A stretch of DNA of 8,128 bases from NCBI GenBank assembly GCA_001780825.1, contig MFIX01000037.1:1-8128 (forward strand). The letters run 5' to 3'. The position numbers were made by a program, and so were the translations under genes. Shown here in pieces: positions 5,490 through 8,128 of this stretch. Numbering within the stretch: the first letter of the stretch is position 1; each line of letters starts with the position of its first letter. This DNA is from Candidatus Glassbacteria bacterium RIFCSPLOWO2_12_FULL_58_11 (GTDB lineage Bacteria; Gemmatimonadota; Glassbacteria; GWA2-58-10). The notes beneath the pieces were generated by a model, which was not told the DNA's origin, did no database searches, and worked only from the letters and a program-made list of their open reading frames with translations.

Positions 5490-7280
5490 TCAACTCGCGC
5501 CGGAGGATGTCCGGAAAGAGAAAACCTTGCCCCACTCGCCCACCACTCCCCGGCTGTCGCGGGCGCGGACTCTCCAGTAATAGGTGGTCCCCGGGTTGAG
5601 AAAACTCTCCGGCAGGGTCCACTCGCACGTATCCGAACCCAGGCTGCGGTACAGGGCCATCGAGACCGGCCAGCGGCAGTCCGGGCGTAGGCTCACCTGC
5701 ACCTGATAATCCGCCACCTTGTCCCCATTGTCCGCATCCTTTGCCGGCCGCCATTGCAGGGTCGGCTTCAGGGTGGAGAATTCCGCGGCGGAAACCGCCT
5801 CGGTCACTGCCGAGGGCGGATGGTTGTCGTTTCTTTCGCGCCAGGTCCAGGTCAGCCGGACGCTTTTCGCGCCCGGGGAGCTGTCGCGGTAGCGGATGAG
5901 ATTTTTACCCAGGGACAGGGCAGGAAGGCTGTGGGGGGAGACTTGCAGGTCGGTGACCGACTTAAACCAGTCCACGCCGGCCTGGGTATTGTTCTGGGCG
6001 CTGCCCTTGAGAATGAAACCGATCTCGTAACGGTAGCAGGGCTCCGATTTAAGGATGCTCGGGTCCAGGTCCAGCTCAACTTGTTCGGTGCCCTTGCCCC
6101 AGCGGAAGGTATAGAGATTATCCGCATCCTCGCCGGGATGCCCGAAATAGACTCCGGCCATGCCACGGTCCTCATCCTCCTTTAACAGCCGGGTCCAGAA
6201 CCTTCCGCCGACAATCGGATAGGGGCTTTGCAAAGGCAGGCTGACTCGCGAGGGACGGTTATAGTCCCGGTCCTGGAGATACTGGATGTGAATCGCCGGG
6301 TCGCGGCCATCCTGGCCCCGGGTGGTGACATTCTCGATAATATCGATGTAGTCTTTCATCTCGATTTTCGCCAGGTCCGGCTCCCAGATCAACTGTCCAT
6401 TGGCATAGCGCTGGGGAATCAGCGGGTCCTTGTCCGGCGACTCGAACTCGCCCAGCACCGGCTCCCACCATCGAGTCAGGGTCTCCCCGGGCTTGAGCGT
6501 ATAGGCCATTTTGTAGTCCCGCTTGTTCTGGTAATCGTAGCCATCCGACTCCCAGTTGTCGCGCTCGGTTGTCAGGTAGTGCACGAACTCCGCATTGCGG
6601 CCTGGGGGATCATCCTGACGGACCCAGGGATCGCGAGGGTGGATGGTGCGCTGGATCAGCCAGCCATTCTTTTCCAGCTCGGCCAGGCTGGCGATGGTGT
6701 GGTTGTCCCGCGCCAGGTAGAACACCTTGACATTCCCATCCAGCATGTGCCAGCCCTCGTTGTAATAAACTTCGGTCACCGTGTGGCCGGCGATTTCCCA
6801 GACCCGGGCCTTGAGGCCCGCGGTGCGGCAAAGCCCCTTGATCCAGGAGGCGGTGTGGCCGCAGATCCCATAGCCGTATCCGTTGAGCGCGCGCACCGGT
6901 TGGAGGGCGCTTTCATCGTGCGGCGAGCGCTGGAAGCGCTTCCAGTGCACCCACTGCCAGATCGCCAGGGCTTTTTCCTCATCGTTCGTGCAATCGCGCG
7001 TGATCTCTTCGACCATCGAATTGATATCGTACCAGTCATACAGCCCGTTAACCGAAATCCGTGGGTCGACAACCGGCGTTTCTCCCAGGTTCTCGATTTT
7101 AATCTCGACATTCTCCGGGTCGATAGTGCCGCTGACCTCGACAGTAAACTTCTCCTCCGGGGTGCTTACCACCTTGCTGAAAGTTTTCAGCTCGCCGGCT
7201 CCCGGCGCAGCAGTGGCGCAGAGCACGAAAATTGCCAGACCAGCCGCAACGGATAAAAAAAGCGAACGGAGATTATTCAT
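5490..7280 (-). CDS. Secreted transglutaminase-like protein with beta-rich and Fn3-like C-terminal domains
   Basis: A 596-residue protein. Residues 1-28 are a signal peptide (NNLRS, hydrophobic core, ATAAPGA). About 43-80 is a short beta-sandwich-like segment. The transglutaminase-like core spans about 85-215 with triad Cys140 (GYGICGH), His166 (AGHTVTE) and Asp181 (HMLDGN). About 345-485 is a beta-rich region I cannot name. About 487-592 looks like a fibronectin type III domain: NHPPSAV at the start, YQVQVS in the middle, YYWRVRARDS and FSFRT at the end. Such domains usually serve for spacing or binding on extracellular enzymes. The start at 7280 has GGAGG at 7290-7286, 5 nt upstream; the frame stays open to 7511 but that stretch would overlap the divergent gene and hide the signal peptide. 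It is paralogous to the protein starting at 624. The fold allows protease, amidase or cross-linking activity; which is unknown. Confidence 0.85.
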   Translation of the reverse strand: MNNLRSLFLSVAAGLAIFVLCATAAPGAGELKTFSKVVSTPEEKFTVEVSGTIDPENVEIKIENLGETPVVDPRISVNGLYDWYDINSMVEEITRDCTNDEEKALAIWQWVHWKRFQRSPHDESALQPVRALNGYGYGICGHTASWIKGLCRTAGLKARVWEIAGHTVTEVYYNEGWHMLDGNVKVFYLARDNHTIASLAELEKNGWLIQRTIHPRDPWVRQDDPPGRNAEFVHYLTTERDNWESDGYDYQNKRDYKMAYTLKPGETLTRWWEPVLGEFESPDKDPLIPQRYANGQLIWEPDLAKIEMKDYIDIIENVTTRGQDGRDPAIHIQYLQDRDYNRPSRVSLPLQSPYPIVGGRFWTRLLKEDEDRGMAGVYFGHPGEDADNLYTFRWGKGTEQVELDLDPSILKSEPCYRYEIGFILKGSAQNNTQAGVDWFKSVTDLQVSPHSLPALSLGKNLIRYRDSSPGAKSVRLTWTWRERNDNHPPSAVTEAVSAAEFSTLKPTLQWRPAKDADNGDKVADYQVQVSLRPDCRWPVSMALYRSLGSDTCEWTLPESFLNPGTTYYWRVRARDSRGVVGEWGKVFSFRTSSGAS

Positions 7281-7499
7281 CGATTCCTCCCGGATTGACA
7301 GCTCCCGGTCGTCGTCGGGTAAATATGGCGGTCCGGGAAAATGGATAATTTCAGGTGGAAAGTTCGAAGAAATTTGCGGTAACAGACAGAAATTTATCTC
7401 TATCCTTTTAATAAAAAGTTTTACTTTAAGCAAGAAAGATAAGAGAGGCCCAAAAATAACTTCCTTGCCAGTATAACACATAGCTTGAGGAGGAAAAGC
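7281..7499. promoter_or_regulatory. Divergent intergenic region between the transglutaminase-like and M14 genes
   Basis: The 219 bp separate two start codons facing away from each other, so promoters for both must lie here unless transcription enters from further out. The stretch 7330-7480 is AT-rich. For the plus gene, TATAAC at 7472-7477 resembles a -10 box but no -35 sits at the right distance. For the minus gene, TTGCTT (7433-7428) and TAAAAG (7410-7405) are spaced by 17 nt, a weak match. These are candidates only. Confidence 0.4.
7293..7301 (-). promoter_or_regulatory. Leader motif CTGTCAATC before the first transglutaminase-like gene
   Basis: This is the same nine bases as at 4991-4983, again just upstream of the Shine-Dalgarno sequence (GGAGG, 7290-7286). 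It continues as TCAATCCG (7298-7291), which is also found before the paralogue starting at 624. Possible leader or operator element. Confidence 0.35.
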
Positions 7500-8128
7500 A
7501 TGCTGCGTCATATTTTGGTAATAATTTCTTCTTTCTGCTCTTTTCCTGCCGCAATCATATTCGCAGCCGAAGTCCCGGATTTTTATAAGTCCACTGTCGA
7601 GGATGTGGATGCCGTTCTCAAAACTGTCACTAAAGGCCAGGTCCGAGTAGAGGCTGTGACGCCCGGAGGAAGGCGGGTCTACTCGGTGAGCTACGGCGAG
7701 CGCGATCCATATACACGCACGGCGAATTTCCAGTCAGCGGCTTTAAGCCAGCACCCGGAGGCTTTCGCGCGCCGGGCGGAGAGCGCCAAGCCGGTGCTGC
7801 TGGTCCTGGCCGGGGTGCATGGCCAAGAGCTGGAGACGGTGATGGGCGCGCTGAACCTGATTCAAGTCCTGGAGACCGGGAAAGACTTCCGCGGCATGGC
7901 CTGGCCTGAGCTGGCCGAAAAAGCCTCACACTACCGGCTGGTAATCCTGCCCTGCTGCAACCCGGATGGCCGGGCGCGGGTGCCCAAGAAAAGCTTTGTT
8001 GGCCTGCCGGCTGACACGATGACCTGGTACGGCCAGGGCTCCCGGGCGGATGGCAGCATGTTCCAATGGCCCTGGGTCAAGGAGTATCACCCGATGGTGG
8101 GCAAGATCGGGTTCCTGGGAGGTTATTT
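7500..8128 (+). CDS. Secreted M14-type zinc carboxypeptidase-like protein, 3' end outside the window
   Basis: The first 209 residues are visible; the frame is open to the right edge. A signal peptide covers about 1-23 (LRHILVII, hydrophobic core, IIFAA before EVPDF). The mature part has PGGRRVYSVSYGE at 55-67, then LVLAGVHGQELE at 101-112, where His107 and Glu110 make the HxxE zinc motif of M14 peptidases and the related succinylglutamate desuccinylase/aspartoacylase group. NPDGR at 154-158 matches the Asn-Arg carboxylate-binding region of the family. The third zinc His and the catalytic Glu would lie beyond the window. The start has GGAGG at 7489-7493, 6 nt upstream. It is the only plus-strand gene here, transcribed away from the transglutaminase-like gene. 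It probably removes C-terminal residues from peptides or cleaves amide bonds outside the cytoplasm; the substrate is unknown. Confidence 0.83.
   Translation, partial: MLRHILVIISSFCSFPAAIIFAAEVPDFYKSTVEDVDAVLKTVTKGQVRVEAVTPGGRRVYSVSYGERDPYTRTANFQSAALSQHPEAFARRAESAKPVLLVLAGVHGQELETVMGALNLIQVLETGKDFRGMAWPELAEKASHYRLVILPCCNPDGRARVPKKSFVGLPADTMTWYGQGSRADGSMFQWPWVKEYHPMVGKIGFLGGY

Noticed and set aside
6228..7256. Plus-strand open frame (342 residues) opposite the transglutaminase-like gene
   Set aside because: It lies wholly within the coding region that carries the Cys-His-Asp triad on the other strand; no ribosome site or domain is visible.
7295..7325. TTGACA at 7295-7300 as a plus-strand -35 box for the M14 gene
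   Set aside because: The only -10-like stretch (TAAATA at 7320-7325) is a poor match at a 19-nt spacer. The same bases are part of the leader motif shared with the esterase on the other strand.
7281..7511. Upstream extension of the transglutaminase-like gene to an earlier ATG at 7511
   Set aside because: It would overlap the divergent M14 gene start, bury the signal peptide behind 77 residues, and ignore the GGAGG placed 5 nt before 7280.

Overview
The window reads as bacterial chromosome devoted to secreted proteins. Five genes lie on the minus strand and are read from right to left. One gene at the right edge is read divergently on the plus strand. All six predicted proteins begin with a signal peptide, and each start has a good Shine-Dalgarno sequence (GGAGG or a close variant). 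I see no tRNA, rRNA, CRISPR array, transposase, phage or plasmid gene. The DNA is moderately GC-rich with AT-rich gaps. A dockerin-like Ca-binding tail, concanavalin A-like (jelly-roll) proteins, a tandem esterase, transglutaminase-like proteins and an M14 peptidase together are typical of environmental polymer-degrading bacteria, for example Planctomycetes and related groups or FCB-type candidate phyla. I cannot fix the phylum from this sequence, so that placement is only a suggestion.

Layout in minus-strand transcription order: (1) a transglutaminase-like protein with beta-rich and Fn3-like C-terminal parts, 7280 to 5490; (2) a 518-bp gap holding GC-rich and AT-rich inverted repeats and probably a promoter; (3) a two-domain alpha/beta hydrolase of the acetylxylan esterase-like type, 4971 to 2950; (4) a jelly-roll protein with a dockerin-like tail, 2894 to 1755; (5) a shorter paralogue of it without the tail, 1693 to 773; (6) a second transglutaminase-like protein, a paralogue of the first, starting at 624 and running off the left edge. 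The gaps from (3) to (6) are 55, 61 and 148 bp, so these four genes may form one transcription unit. The divergent gene starting at 7500 encodes an M14-type zinc carboxypeptidase-like protein and runs off the right edge.

The main pattern is duplication. Two families occur twice on one strand within about 7 kb: the transglutaminase-like pair and the jelly-roll pair. In each pair one copy carries an extra C-terminal module. My inference is that the locus makes an extracellular set acting on glycan and protein or peptide polymers: jelly-roll proteins bind or cleave glycan, the esterase removes ester groups, and the transglutaminase-like and M14 proteins act on peptide or amide bonds. No substrate can be read from the sequence, and co-function rests on gene neighbourhood alone.
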